NCBI GenBank assembly: GCA_024742835.1
Contig: JANSXS010000007.1
Coordinates: 1 to 64,000 of the forward strand
Direction: 5' to 3'
From: Paracoccaceae bacterium
GTDB lineage: Bacteria > Pseudomonadota > Alphaproteobacteria > Rhodobacterales > Rhodobacteraceae
Length of the DNA: 64,000 bases
Shown here: positions 35,037 to 44,299 of the stretch, piece after piece
Numbering within the stretch: position 1 is the first letter of the stretch
How the letters are laid out: every line of letters begins with the position of its first letter
Notes under the pieces: generated by a model
The model's input: the letters and a program-made list of their open reading frames with translations, nothing else
The model's database searches: none
Told to the model about the DNA's origin: nothing
Program-made: the position numbers and the translations under genes

Positions 35037-36401
35037 ATGGTGAAATCCGCTTCCTTTTCCTGTTCGGCCTGCGGCGCGGTCCATTCCAAATGGTCGGGGC
35101 GCTGCGACGCCTGTAACGCATGGAACACAATCATCGAGGATGTGCCGCTTTCGGCCGGGCCAAAGGGCAAGTCGCTGGGTGCCCGGCGTGGCAATGGCAT
35201 CAACCTGACGGATCTCGCGACGCAGGAACCACCGCCGCCACGCACCATCTCGGGGATGGACGAGCTTGACCGCGTGTTGGGCGGCGGGCTGGTGCCTGGA
35301 TCGGCCACGCTGGTGGGCGGCGATCCGGGTATCGGCAAATCCACGTTGCTGTTGCAGGCCGCCGCGCGCTTTGCGCAGGCCGGGCTGCCGGTGATCTATG
35401 TCTCGGGCGAAGAGGCAAGCGCACAGGTGCGTATGCGCGCGCAACGGCTTGGGCTTGGCGATGCGCCGGTCAAGCTTGCCACGGCAACCGCGCTGCGCGA
35501 TATCCTGACAACGCTGGAGACGGAAACACCGGGCCTGGTGATCATCGATTCCATCCAGACAATGTGGGCCGACAATGTCGACAGCGCGCCCGGTTCCGTG
35601 GCGCAGGTCCGCGCCGCCGCGCATGAGCTGACCACCTTTGCCAAGCGCAAGGGATCGTCGGTCATCCTGGTGGGCCATGTCACCAAGGAAGGCCAGATCG
35701 CTGGTCCCCGCGTGGTCGAACACATGGTCGATACCGTGCTGTATTTCGAGGGCGAGCGCGGGCACCAGTTCCGCATCCTGCGCTCGGTCAAGAACCGCTT
35801 TGGCCCCGCCGACGAGATCGGCGTTTTCGAGATGACGGGACAAGGGCTGGCCGAGGTCGCCAACCCGTCGGCCCTGTTCCTGTCCGGGCGCGGCGATCCG
35901 GCCCCCGGCTCTGTCGTTTTCGCCGGGATCGAGGGCACCCGCCCGGTGCTGGTGGAAATGCAGGCGCTGGTCGCGCCCACGCCGCATTCGCAACCCCGTC
36001 GCGCGGTGGTCGGCTGGGATAGCGGGCGGCTGGCGATGATCCTTGCCGTGCTGGAGGCGCGCTGCGGCATCCCGTTCGCGGGGCTGGATGTCTATCTCAA
36101 CGTCGCGGGCGGCATCAAGATTTCCGAACCGGCCGCCGATCTGGCCGTGGCCGCCGCCCTGCTAAGCGCGAGAGAGGATGCCGCCCTACCCGCCCAAGCA
36201 GTGCTTTTCGGCGAGATTTCCCTGTCCGGCGCACTGCGGCCGGTGTCGCAAACGGAAAACAGGTTGAAAGAAGCCAAAAAACTTGGTTTCACATCCGCGA
36301 TCATTCCTGCCGGAGGCAAACCCGGCGGAACAGGTGGGCTGTCTCTGACCCGAATGGGCGATCTGACAGGTTTTGTGGGTGAGATTTTCGGCGCGGGCTG
36401 A
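35037..36401 (+). CDS. radA: DNA repair protein RadA
   Basis: RadA is a DnaB/RecA-type helicase that extends D-loops in recombination. The 454-aa protein has a CxxC...CxxC zinc finger (C9, C12, C23, C26: FSCSACGAVHSKWSGRCDAC), Walker A GGDPGIGKSTLLLQ (about 89-102), the RadA-specific KNRFG motif (VKNRFGPADEIG, about 252-263) and a C-terminal Lon-protease-like domain from RAVVGWDSGRLAMIL. The ATG at 35037 is used; the frame extends 12 codons upstream. Confidence 0.95.
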   Translation: MVKSASFSCSACGAVHSKWSGRCDACNAWNTIIEDVPLSAGPKGKSLGARRGNGINLTDLATQEPPPPRTISGMDELDRVLGGGLVPGSATLVGGDPGIGKSTLLLQAAARFAQAGLPVIYVSGEEASAQVRMRAQRLGLGDAPVKLATATALRDILTTLETETPGLVIIDSIQTMWADNVDSAPGSVAQVRAAAHELTTFAKRKGSSVILVGHVTKEGQIAGPRVVEHMVDTVLYFEGERGHQFRILRSVKNRFGPADEIGVFEMTGQGLAEVANPSALFLSGRGDPAPGSVVFAGIEGTRPVLVEMQALVAPTPHSQPRRAVVGWDSGRLAMILAVLEARCGIPFAGLDVYLNVAGGIKISEPAADLAVAAALLSAREDAALPAQAVLFGEISLSGALRPVSQTENRLKEAKKLGFTSAIIPAGGKPGGTGGLSLTRMGDLTGFVGEIFGAG

Positions 36402-36425
36402 CGCGCATTCAGGGAAGAGTTAGGT

Positions 36426-36986
36426 ATGGACGGGTTTACCATCATTGACGGCATCGTGGCGCTGGTCATCGTGCTTTCCGCACTTCTGGCCTATTCGCGC
36501 GGTCTTGTTCGCGAGACTCTGGCGATTGCCGGTTGGGTGGTGGCGGCCATCCTTGCCTTTCTCTTTGCGCCGCAAGTGGAGCCGCTGGTCAAGGAAATCC
36601 CCGTGGTTGGCGATTTCATCGCCGATAGCTGCGAGCTGAGCATGATAGCGGCCGCCACAGCGATCTTTGCCGTGGCGCTGATCGTCACCTCGCTGATAAC
36701 GCCGCTTTTCTCGTCGCTGGTACAACGCTCTGCCTTGGGCGGTATAGACCAGGGGCTTGGCTTTCTGTTTGGCGTAGCGCGCGGTATCCTGCTCGTGGCG
36801 GTTGCCTATTTCGTTTATGAAACCGTCGTCACCAGTCAGGATATCCAGATCATCGACGACAGCCGCTCGGCCCGCGTGTTTGCCCGACTGACCGACAATG
36901 TCGCGGAAAGCAATCCCGAAGCGGCGCTTGGCTGGATCACACAGCAATATGAACAGCTTGTGTCGGTCTGCGACGCGCCGACCTGA
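36426..36986 (+). CDS. cvpA: CvpA-family membrane protein
   Basis: CvpA-type proteins are small inner-membrane proteins; in E. coli cvpA lies upstream of purF. The 186-aa product has four hydrophobic segments, the first IIDGIVALVIVLSALLAYSR (about 6-25), and LVRETLAIAGWVVAAILAFL. A short cytoplasmic tail ends with QYEQLVSVC. purF follows after one small gene, as in the classic cvpA-purF linkage. Function in this group is not established. Confidence 0.88.
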   Translation: MDGFTIIDGIVALVIVLSALLAYSRGLVRETLAIAGWVVAAILAFLFAPQVEPLVKEIPVVGDFIADSCELSMIAAATAIFAVALIVTSLITPLFSSLVQRSALGGIDQGLGFLFGVARGILLVAVAYFVYETVVTSQDIQIIDDSRSARVFARLTDNVAESNPEAALGWITQQYEQLVSVCDAPT

Positions 36987-37029
36987 GGTTGGCCAACACC
37001 ACCAGTCACCGGGCCAAGAAGGACATGAC

Positions 37030-37479
37030 ATGACGTCTCAGGCCACGCTGATCGCCTCGATACTCATTGCCGTCGGGGGGGCGTTCATCGCCATGCAGGC
37101 CCCGATCAACGCGGCGCTGGCCCGCACCATCGACAGTTCGGTCGCGGCGGCCTGCATTTCGTTCGGTGTCGGCTTTGCGGTGCTGCTGGCGATCACGCTG
37201 CTCTCGGGCGACGGGGCCTCTTTGACGCGGGTCGGCACGGTGCCCCGGTGGCTTTTGCTGGGCGGCGCGCTTGGGGCTGTTTTCGTCTGGTCGTCGCTAT
37301 GGGCGGTGCCGATTCTTGGCGTATTGACCACGACGACGCTGCTAATTTTCGGGCAGATCGTGGCCTCGTTGGCCATCGACCATTTCGGCGCTTTCGGGCT
37401 GATCCCGCGTGATATCTCTGTTTCGCGCATCCTGGCAGCGGTTCTGGTGGGCGCTGGCGCGGTCTTGTCCCGCTTTTGA
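37030..37479 (+). CDS. Small DMT-family (YdcZ/DUF606) membrane protein
   Basis: The 149-aa product has five hydrophobic segments and the DUF606-type features GGAFIAMQAPINAALAR near the N-terminus and LWAVPILGVLTTTTLLIFGQ (about 91-110). Such half-size DMT proteins often work as dimers and may export small molecules. The start at ATG 37030 is used because the upstream frame is a shadow of cvpA. It sits between cvpA and purF. Confidence 0.82.
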   Translation: MTSQATLIASILIAVGGAFIAMQAPINAALARTIDSSVAAACISFGVGFAVLLAITLLSGDGASLTRVGTVPRWLLLGGALGAVFVWSSLWAVPILGVLTTTTLLIFGQIVASLAIDHFGAFGLIPRDISVSRILAAVLVGAGAVLSRF

Positions 37480-37585
37480 CGCAGGTTCACAAGCGGGCCC
37501 GCCGCCGAGTTGTGATAGTTTCGTGACATATCCGACAAGAACCCCTAAATAGGGGCCATGCGATCAGGGATTCGGAGCCACCGCC

Positions 37586-39052
37586 TTGTCCGACAATAAA
37601 ATGCCCCCCGCCCATCCGTTCGATGACGACAAGCTGCGCGAAGAGTGCGGTATCTTCGGCGTGATCGGCGTCACCGACGCCGCGAACTTCGTCGCCCTTG
37701 GCCTCCACGCGCTGCAACATCGTGGGCAAGAGGCTGGCGGCATCGTCAGTCATGACAGCGACCAGGGGTTCAATTCCGCTCGCCGGTTTGGCTATGTGCG
37801 TGACAATTTTACCCGACACAGCCTGATGGAAACGCTGCCCGGCCCGCTGTCGATCGGGCATGTGCGCTATTCCACCGCCGGCGGCAAAGCCCCCGTAATC
37901 CGCGATGTGCAGCCCTTTTTCGGTGAGTTTTCAATGGGCGGCGCGGCGATTGCCCATAATGGCAACATCACCAATGCCGACGCGCTGCGCCGCGAGCTGA
38001 TCGAGCGCGGCTCGATCTTTCAATCCAATTCCGACAGTGAATGCATCATTCACCTCATGGCCCGCAGCCTGCAACGCACCATCCCCGAACGCATGGAAGA
38101 CGCCCTGCGCCGAGTTGAAGGCGCGTTTTCCGTGGTGGCCATGACATCGGAAAAACTGATTGGTGTGCGCGACCCGCTTGGCGTGCGTCCTCTGGTGCTG
38201 GGACAGGTGGCCGATGGGTGGGTGCTGAGCTCGGAAACCTGCGCGCTGGATATCATTGGCGCGCGGTTCGTGCGCGAAATCGCCCCCGGCGAAATGGTTG
38301 TGATCTCAGACAAGGGCGTTGAAAGCCACCGGCCGTTCCGCCCACGCAAATCACGGTTCTGCATCTTTGAACATGTCTATTTCTCGCGCCCCGATTCGAT
38401 CATCGGCGGGCAGTCGGTGTATGAGACGCGCCGACAGATCGGCATCGAGCTGGCCAAGGAAAGCCCGGTCGAAGCGGATCTTGTCTGACCGGTACCGGAT
38501 TCCGGCACGCCCGGTGCCATTGGCTATAGCCAGCAATCGGGCATTCCCTTTGCCATGGGCATCATCCGCAACCAGTATATGGGCCGCACCTTTATCGAAC
38601 CGACAGAGCAGATCCGCAACATGGGTGTGCGGCTCAAGCTGAACGTCAACCGCGCGCTGGTCGAGGGCAAGCGCATCATCCTTGTAGATGACAGCGTGGT
38701 GCGCGGCACCACCTCGCGCAAGATCAAGGAAATGATCCTTGATGCCGGTGCCAAGGAGGTGCATTTCCGCATCGCTTCACCGCCCACGGCATGGCCCTGT
38801 TTCTACGGCGTGGATACGCCCAACCGCGACAAGCTGTTGGCCGCGACCATGTCCGAAGACGAGATGCGCGACCATCTGGCCGTGGACAGCCTGAAATTCA
38901 TCTCGCTGGACGGTCTGTACCGCGCCGTGGGCGAGGCCGAGGGCCGGGATACCGCCAACCCGCAATATTGCGACGCGTGTTTTTCCGGCGATTATCCGGT
39001 GGCCCCAACCGACCAGATCGAAAAGGGCTTTGAACTCAAGGCCGCCGAATAG
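37586..39052 (+). pseudogene. purF: purF (amidophosphoribosyltransferase) with in-frame TGA at codon 301
   Basis: PurF makes phosphoribosylamine from PRPP and glutamine, the first step of purine synthesis. The frame is intact over 488 codons except a TGA at 38486-38488. The N-part (TTG start with GGAG upstream) has the Ntn nucleophile Cys21 in LREECGIFGVIG and glutaminase motifs. After the TGA the same frame continues PVPDSGTPGAIGYSQQSGIP, MGRTFIEPTEQ and the PRPP loop IILVDDSVVRGTTSRKI. Related PurF proteins, as I recall, have Cys before PVPDSG (ADLVCPVPDSG), so one base change (TGC/TGT to TGA) explains it. A real nonsense mutation, a sequencing error or UGA recoding are possible. No other decay is seen. 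Confidence 0.85.
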
Positions 39053-39073
39053 CACGACGGTGTACCCCCCGTC

Positions 39074-39508
39074 TTATGGTTGTGATGTGCGGACCGGCGG
39101 GATCGCGTAAGTCAGGCTGGCCCGCGCTACGGGCTCGGTCATGCCGTCGGAAAAGATCAGCACGTCCCCCACGGCCAGACTGCGCCCCAGTTTCAGCACG
39201 CGGCTTTCGGCGATCAGATCCGCGTTCGCGGCGGGTTTGCGCATGAAATCAATCGCGCAATTTGTGGTCACGGTCAGCGCCTCGCGTCCGATCATCCCAA
39301 GCAGCGTGATATAGAACGCCACATCCGCCAACGCAAAGATAGCCGGGCCGGACACCGTGCCGCCGGGCCGCAAATGCCGGTCACCGACATTCAACCGCAC
39401 AGACGAGCGCATCTCTTCCAGGGCTTCGATGGTGAAATCGTTCTTCACCTGCGGAAAGACTTGGGAAAGAAATTCCGTCACCTCCGTCGCTGACAGCTTG
39501 AGCGTCAT
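39074..39508 (-). CDS. PaaI-family hotdog thioesterase
   Basis: The 144-aa protein (ATG 39508, with GGAG 8 nt upstream) has the hotdog signature GDRHLRPGGTVSGPAIFALA (about 42-61), which supplies the acyl-CoA thioesterase active site, and ALTVTTNCAIDFMRKPA (about 83-99). These enzymes hydrolyse acyl- or aryl-CoA esters. It is convergent with purF and divergent from an enoyl-CoA hydratase gene, so both may serve acyl-CoA metabolism. Substrate unknown. Confidence 0.83.
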   Translation of the reverse strand: MTLKLSATEVTEFLSQVFPQVKNDFTIEALEEMRSSVRLNVGDRHLRPGGTVSGPAIFALADVAFYITLLGMIGREALTVTTNCAIDFMRKPAANADLIAESRVLKLGRSLAVGDVLIFSDGMTEPVARASLTYAIPPVRTSQP

Positions 39509-39565
39509 GCTTTTCTCCTTCACGGTTGCGCGATAGAAGGATCACAAGCGCAACGGAGAGACAAG

Positions 39566-40354
39566 ATGGCAATCCTCGACAGACAAGATCACGGGCCGGT
39601 TGCCCGGCTTACCCTCAACAATCCCGAAAAGCTTAACGCGCTGTCCGACGCGATGCTTGCGGCGCTCTCCGAGACATTCGCGGATATCGCCGCAAATGAC
39701 GCGATCCGCGTGGTTACACTCGCCGGTACCGGCAAGGCGTTCTGCGCCGGGCATGACCTCAAGGAAATGACCCAGGGACGGCAGGCAGAAGATGGCGGGC
39801 GCGCCTATTTCGCCGATCTTTTCACCCGCTGTTCCAAGGTGATGACCGCGATCCGCGACCTGCCCCAGCCGGTCATTGCCGCCCCGCACGGCATCGCCAC
39901 CGCAGCCGGATGCCAGCTTGTCGCGTCCTGCGATCTGGCCGTTGCGGCCCATGACACGCGCTTTGGCGTCAACGGGGTGAATATCGGGCTGTTCTGCTCG
40001 ACCCCGATGGTGGCCCTGTCGCGCAACGTGCCACGCAAGCAGGCTTTCGAGATGCTGACAACCGGTAGCTTCATCGACACCGACCGCGCGCAAGCCATCG
40101 GCCTGATCAACAAGGCCGTCCCCGCCGAGGATCTTGACGCGGCGACGCTGGAACTGGCCGAAACCATCGCGTCCAAGCTGGGGGCGGCAGTCAAGGTCGG
40201 CAAGCAAGCGTTTTACCAGCAGCTCGAAATGGGGCTGGAAGAAGCCTACGACTATACCCGCGACGTGATGGTGGAAAACATGCTCTGGCGCGACACCGAA
40301 GAAGGTATCAGCGCCTTTATCGAAAAGCGCCCGCCCGAATGGAACCAAGCCTGA
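39566..40354 (+). CDS. Enoyl-CoA hydratase/isomerase-family protein
   Basis: The 262-aa crotonase has the oxyanion-hole segments FCAGHDLKEM (about 63-72) and AAGCQLVASCDLAVAAHDTRFG (about 113 onward). The usual first catalytic Glu is not clearly present, and the second region reads GVNIGLFCSTPMVALSRNVP, so it may be a specialised isomerase or hydrolase. LNNPEKLNALSDAMLAAL is the normal N-terminal motif. It is divergent from the thioesterase and ends at a strong hairpin terminator. Confidence 0.8.
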   Translation: MAILDRQDHGPVARLTLNNPEKLNALSDAMLAALSETFADIAANDAIRVVTLAGTGKAFCAGHDLKEMTQGRQAEDGGRAYFADLFTRCSKVMTAIRDLPQPVIAAPHGIATAAGCQLVASCDLAVAAHDTRFGVNGVNIGLFCSTPMVALSRNVPRKQAFEMLTTGSFIDTDRAQAIGLINKAVPAEDLDAATLELAETIASKLGAAVKVGKQAFYQQLEMGLEEAYDYTRDVMVENMLWRDTEEGISAFIEKRPPEWNQA

Positions 40355-40374
40355 TCCAGATAACCGTCTGGATC

Positions 40375-40419
40375 AAAACAGGTATGGCGCGCCCTCACAC
40401 GGCGCGCCACATCTGTTTT
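40375..40419 (+). terminator. Terminator after enoyl-CoA hydratase (long hairpin)
   Basis: AAAACAGGTATGGCGCGCC pairs with GGCGCGCCACATCTGTTTT over 19 bp with two mismatches (loop CTCACAC), ending in TGTTTT. A smaller hairpin GATCCAGA / TCTGGATC (40353-40374) precedes it. Confidence 0.75.
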
Positions 40420-40482
40420 GGACGCCGTCCCCGTGGCAGCAAGCCCTTTCCAAACCGCCCCTGATCCCCTAGATCACACAAT

Positions 40483-41847
40483 ATGACACAGACACTTCAC
40501 ATCGTCGGCGGCGGCATGGCCGGGTCCGAAGCAGCATGGCAAGCCGCGCGCATGGGCGTGCCCGTCGTGATCCACGAAATGCGCCCCCATACCGGCACCT
40601 TTGCCCATCAGACCGGCGATTTGGCGGAAATGGTTTGTTCCAATTCCTTTCGGTCGGATGATGACGAACAAAACGCCGTTGGCCTGCTACACTGGGAAAT
40701 GCGCGCCGCCGACGGGCTGATCATGCAGACGGCGGACAAACACCGCCTGCCCGCCGGCGGCGCGCTTGCCGTGGACCGCGAAGCGTTCGCGCGCGATGTG
40801 ACCGCCACGTTGCGCGCCCTGCCCAATGTCACCGTCAAGGCGGGGGAAATCACCGATCTGCCCGATCAAGGCCACTGGATCTTTGCCACCGGGCCGTTGA
40901 CCTCCACCGCGCTCGGACAGGCCATCGCACGCGAAACCGGCACCGACAGGCTGGCCTTTTTCGACGCCATCGCGCCGATTGTCTACCATGACAGCATAGA
41001 CATGTCGAAAGCGTGGATGCAGTCGCGCTATGACAAGGGCGAAACAGAGGAAGAGCGCACCGCCTATCTCAACTGCCCGATGGATCGCGATCAATACGAG
41101 GCGTTTATCGACGCGCTTCTGACGGCCGAAAAGACCGAGTTTCACGACGGCGAAACCGCGACCTATTTCGACGGTTGCCTGCCCATCGAGGTGATGGCCG
41201 AACGCGGCCGCGAGACCCTGCGTCATGGCCCGATGAAGCCGGTTGGCCTGACCAATCCACATGCGCCGGATGTCAAACCCTGGGCCATCGTACAGCTGCG
41301 CCGCGACAACGCGCTTGGCACACTTTACAATATCGTCGGGTTTCAGACAAAGATGAAGTACGGCGCGCAAGCGGCTGTTTTCAAAACTATTCCTGGCCTG
41401 GAAAATGCCAGTTTCGCGCGGCTTGGCGGCATTCATCGCAACACGTTCCTGAACTCGCCCACGCTTCTGGACGATCAGATGCGCCTGCGGGCCAAGCCGA
41501 ATATCCGCTTTGCCGGGCAGATCACCGGTGTCGAGGGCTATGTGGAATCGGCTGCGATGGGCCTTCTTGCGGGGCGTCTGGCCGCGGCAGAGATCCTGGG
41601 CCAGCCGGTGCCCGCGCCGCCACAGGACACGGCGATGGGCGCGCTTATCCACCACATCACCGGTGGCGCCGAGGCAAAGACGTTTCAGCCCATGAACGTG
41701 AATTTCGGCCTGTTCCGCCCTGTGGACGGGTTCAAGGGCGGGCGGCGAGGACGGCGGGACCGCTACAAAGCCTACACCGACCGGGCCAAATCGGCCTGGT
41801 CCGCGTGGCTTGAGGGCACCAAAATGGACATTCCCGCGCCGGTGTGA
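40483..41847 (+). CDS. trmFO: Folate-dependent tRNA m5U54 methyltransferase
   Basis: TrmFO methylates U54 of tRNA using methylene-THF and FAD. The 454-aa flavoprotein starts with the dinucleotide fold [20 protein letters not shown] (about 6-25), then HEMRP and the family-specific [12 protein letters not shown] (about 49-60), with the nucleophilic Cys in [10 protein letters not shown] / DGCLPIEVM region (about 230). [14 protein letters not shown] is near the C-terminus. Length is normal. It is followed 12 nt later by a methyltransferase and gluQ, giving a tRNA-modification run. Confidence 0.95.
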   Translation: MTQTLHIVGGGMAGSEAAWQAARMGVPVVIHEMRPHTGTFAHQTGDLAEMVCSNSFRSDDDEQNAVGLLHWEMRAADGLIMQTADKHRLPAGGALAVDREAFARDVTATLRALPNVTVKAGEITDLPDQGHWIFATGPLTSTALGQAIARETGTDRLAFFDAIAPIVYHDSIDMSKAWMQSRYDKGETEEERTAYLNCPMDRDQYEAFIDALLTAEKTEFHDGETATYFDGCLPIEVMAERGRETLRHGPMKPVGLTNPHAPDVKPWAIVQLRRDNALGTLYNIVGFQTKMKYGAQAAVFKTIPGLENASFARLGGIHRNTFLNSPTLLDDQMRLRAKPNIRFAGQITGVEGYVESAAMGLLAGRLAAAEILGQPVPAPPQDTAMGALIHHITGGAEAKTFQPMNVNFGLFRPVDGFKGGRRGRRDRYKAYTDRAKSAWSAWLEGTKMDIPAPV

Positions 41848-41859
41848 TTAACTCATCCC

Positions 41860-42474
41860 ATGCCTGACACCTTTTTTGACAAGGTCTACGCCACGACCGA
41901 TCCTGAACGCACACGCGCCCTTTATGACGATTGGGCCGACAGTTACGATGATGAACTGACACAAAACGCCTATGCAACGCCGAACCGCGTGGCCTGCGCG
42001 CTTGCCCGCTATCTCGAAGACAAGACCGCGCCCGTGCTGGATTTCGGCTGTGGCACCGGCCTGTCGGGAGTGGCCCTGCACGAGGCGGGCCTGACCAACG
42101 TCGACGGCATGGACCCAAGCGCCGACATGCTGGCCCAGGCGCAGCCCAAACAAGTGTATCGTGACCTGCACCGGATCGCACTGGAAAATCCGGAACCGAT
42201 CCCGAAGGACCGTTACAGTGCCATCTGCTGCGCCGGTGTGATCGGTCCGGGCGCGGCCCCGGCCAGCACCATCGACATGGTGATGCATCCGTTGCCGCCA
42301 GGCGGCTTTCTGGGTATCAGCCTGAATGATCACGCCATCGCAAAGCGCGTCTTTGAATCTGCGCTGAACCAGTGGATAGATTGCGGCGCAGCCAGCCTCT
42401 TGATGCGCGAATATGGTGCGCATTTGCCGGGTCAAAACATCAAGGCCTTTGTGTACGTGCTTGAAAAAAATTGA
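41860..42474 (+). CDS. Class I SAM-dependent methyltransferase
   Basis: The 204-aa protein has SAM-binding motif I VLDFGCGTGLSGVALHEAG (about 62-80) and VDGMDPSADMLAQAQ (about 84-98). Preceded by YDDWADSYDDEL, it resembles Williams-Beuren-type small methyltransferases. Its stop overlaps the TTG start of gluQ, indicating co-translation with trmFO and gluQ. The methyl acceptor is unknown; a small molecule, protein or tRNA is possible. Confidence 0.85.
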   Translation: MPDTFFDKVYATTDPERTRALYDDWADSYDDELTQNAYATPNRVACALARYLEDKTAPVLDFGCGTGLSGVALHEAGLTNVDGMDPSADMLAQAQPKQVYRDLHRIALENPEPIPKDRYSAICCAGVIGPGAAPASTIDMVMHPLPPGGFLGISLNDHAIAKRVFESALNQWIDCGAASLLMREYGAHLPGQNIKAFVYVLEKN

Positions 42475-43325
42475 CTTTCGCTACACGCTTTGCCCCATCG
42501 CCCACCGGACCGCTGCATCTGGGCCACGCCTATTCGGCGCTGGTCGCGCATGACATGGCCCGCGCCGCCAAGGGGCGGTTTCACCTGCGGATCGACGATC
42601 TGGACCGCGCCCGCGCCCGCTCCGAGTGGGAAGGCGCGATCAAGGCCGATCTGTACTGGCTGGGGCTTGACTGGCCCACACCCGTATGGCGACAATCCGA
42701 ACGTCTGCCGATCTACCGCGACGCCTTGCAACGGCTATGGGACATGGGGCTGCTATACCCGTGCGGCTGCACACGCGCCGATATTCGTGCCGCCGCCGAC
42801 GCCCCGCAAGAAGGTGCGGGGCTTTATGGCCCTGACGGACTGATCTATCCGGGCACCTGCCGTCCCGCTACACCGCATATCGGCCCCTTGCCCGATGGCG
42901 CGCTGCGCCTTGACATGGCACGGGCCTGCGCGCGGATCGGCACGCCGCTGGCCTTTACAGAAACCGGGAGTGGCCCGGATGACAGCACCGGGCGCATCAC
43001 CCCCACCGACCTGCCGACACATGTGGGCGATGTGGCGCTGGCCCGCCCCGGCATGGGCGCGGCCTATCATCTGGCCATCGTGATCGACGACGCCGATCAG
43101 GAAATCACCCATGTTGTGCGCGGACAGGATCTGTTCGAGGCCACCCAGATCCATGTGCTGCTGCAAAAGCTGCTTGGCCTGCCCACACCGATCTACCACC
43201 ATCACCGCCTGATCCGCGACGAGGCGGGCAAGCGGCTGGCGAAACGGGATGATGCGCGCGCGCTGAGATTATATCACGAAATGGGCAAAACGCCGCAGGA
43301 CATCCGCGCGATGGTCGGGCTGTAG
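42471..43325 (+). CDS. gluQ: Glutamyl-Q tRNA(Asp) synthetase
   Basis: GluQRS attaches glutamate to the queuosine base of tRNA-Asp. The 284-aa protein is a truncated GluRS: HIGH motif as SPTGPLHLGHAYSALVAHD (about 9-27), the Zn site with CGC in YPCGCTRADIRAA (about 98-110) and a Cys in GTCRP, and the KMSKS equivalent GKRLAKRDDA (about 249-258); no anticodon-binding domain. The start is TTG at 42471, overlapping the upstream stop (TTGA). Confidence 0.9.
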   Translation: MTFATRFAPSPTGPLHLGHAYSALVAHDMARAAKGRFHLRIDDLDRARARSEWEGAIKADLYWLGLDWPTPVWRQSERLPIYRDALQRLWDMGLLYPCGCTRADIRAAADAPQEGAGLYGPDGLIYPGTCRPATPHIGPLPDGALRLDMARACARIGTPLAFTETGSGPDDSTGRITPTDLPTHVGDVALARPGMGAAYHLAIVIDDADQEITHVVRGQDLFEATQIHVLLQKLLGLPTPIYHHHRLIRDEAGKRLAKRDDARALRLYHEMGKTPQDIRAMVGL

Positions 43326-43343
43326 CCCAGAACAGCGGCGGGT

Positions 43344-43706
43344 TCAGTCGGCCATGGGGGCCATGATTTCCACCTCGTCACCGTCCCGCACGGCGCTGTA
43401 GAAACAGCTTCTCCGGTTGGTATGGCACGCAGGCCCGGTTTGCTCGACGAGCACCAAAAGGCAATCGCGGTCGCAATCCACCCGCAGTTCGACAAGGGTC
43501 TGCACATGGCCAGAGCTTTCGCCCTTGATCCAGAACGCCTGCCGTGACCGGCTCCAATAGGTGACGCGCCCGGTGTCCAGCGTACGGGCCACGGCTTCGG
43601 CATTCATCCACGCCATCATCAGAACCTCGCCGGTCGCCGCCTCCTGGGCAATCGCCGGAATCAGACCTTTGTCGTTGTAGCGCAAACTTGACGGATCGAA
43701 GATCAT
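43344..43706 (-). CDS. hisI: Phosphoribosyl-AMP cyclohydrolase
   Basis: HisI opens the adenine ring of PR-AMP in histidine synthesis. The 120-aa protein has [20 protein letters not shown], then [16 protein letters not shown] (about 51-66), the metal-binding DCDRDC (about 76-81) and the cysteine in [12 protein letters not shown]. Length is normal. It is convergent with gluQ and divergent from the NifU-like gene. HisE is separate, as usual in alphaproteobacteria. Confidence 0.94.
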   Translation of the reverse strand: MIFDPSSLRYNDKGLIPAIAQEAATGEVLMMAWMNAEAVARTLDTGRVTYWSRSRQAFWIKGESSGHVQTLVELRVDCDRDCLLVLVEQTGPACHTNRRSCFYSAVRDGDEVEIMAPMAD

Positions 43707-43772
43707 GGGAGAAACCTTTTGAAACTTTGCCTTGGCCCCTTACCTATGGGGTCGGGCCGGAAAGGGAAAGCC

Positions 43773-44219
43773 ATGAGCGGCGACAGCGATCTTATCAAAC
43801 TCTACTCGTCACGTATCCTCGCGTTGGCAGCAGACATGCCCCATGCCGGTCGTCTGGACGCGCCAGATGCAACAGCCAAGCGGCGCGCGCCGCTATGCGG
43901 GTCCAACGTCACAGTCGATCTGAAAACAGACGGCAACCGGATCACCGACTACGCCGCCGACGTGAAAGCCTGCGCCCTTGGCCAGGCCGCCGCCAGCGTA
44001 GTGGGCCATGCCATAATCGGCTGCACCGAGGATCAGGTCACGCAGGCGCGCGACGCGCTCAAGGCAATGCTGAAAGCCGACGGGCCGACGCCGCCCGCGC
44101 CCTTTGACGGGCTCGACGTGTTGCGGCCCGCGCGCGACTACAAGAATCGCCATGCCTCTATCCTACTGACACTGGAAGCGGTGGCCGACGCCATGCACGA
44201 GGCCCGCGCCTCGGCGTGA
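43773..44219 (+). CDS. NifU/IscU-like Fe-S scaffold-type protein lacking one cysteine
   Basis: The 148-aa protein (ATG 43773 behind AAAGGGAAAG) belongs to the U-type scaffold fold. It has Cys in APLCGSNVTVDL (about 42) and in VKACALGQAAAS (about 67), matching the first two IscU cluster ligands. At the third ligand site IscU has HCSIL; here it is KNRHASILLTLEA (about 125-137), so the cysteine is replaced by Ala. It may still bind a cluster with another ligand, or have a different role. It is a single gene divergent from hisI. Confidence 0.78.
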   Translation: MSGDSDLIKLYSSRILALAADMPHAGRLDAPDATAKRRAPLCGSNVTVDLKTDGNRITDYAADVKACALGQAAASVVGHAIIGCTEDQVTQARDALKAMLKADGPTPPAPFDGLDVLRPARDYKNRHASILLTLEAVADAMHEARASA

Positions 44220-44299
44220 CGGCGGTATGATACCCGGCGCGGCTTTCCCGTCGCTGGTTTCAGGCTATCTTCGGCATAACCAATGCTGGAGAGCCCCGG

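Noticed and set aside
33760-35993. Minus-strand frames of 379 and 476 codons opposite the PqiA-like, coiled-coil and radA genes
   Set aside because: Antisense shadows crossing several well-supported plus-strand genes; no domain recognised.
38486-38488. Selenocysteine as the default explanation for the purF TGA
   Set aside because: PurF is not a known selenoprotein, no clear SECIS loop is seen, and no sel genes are in the window; retained only as one hypothesis.
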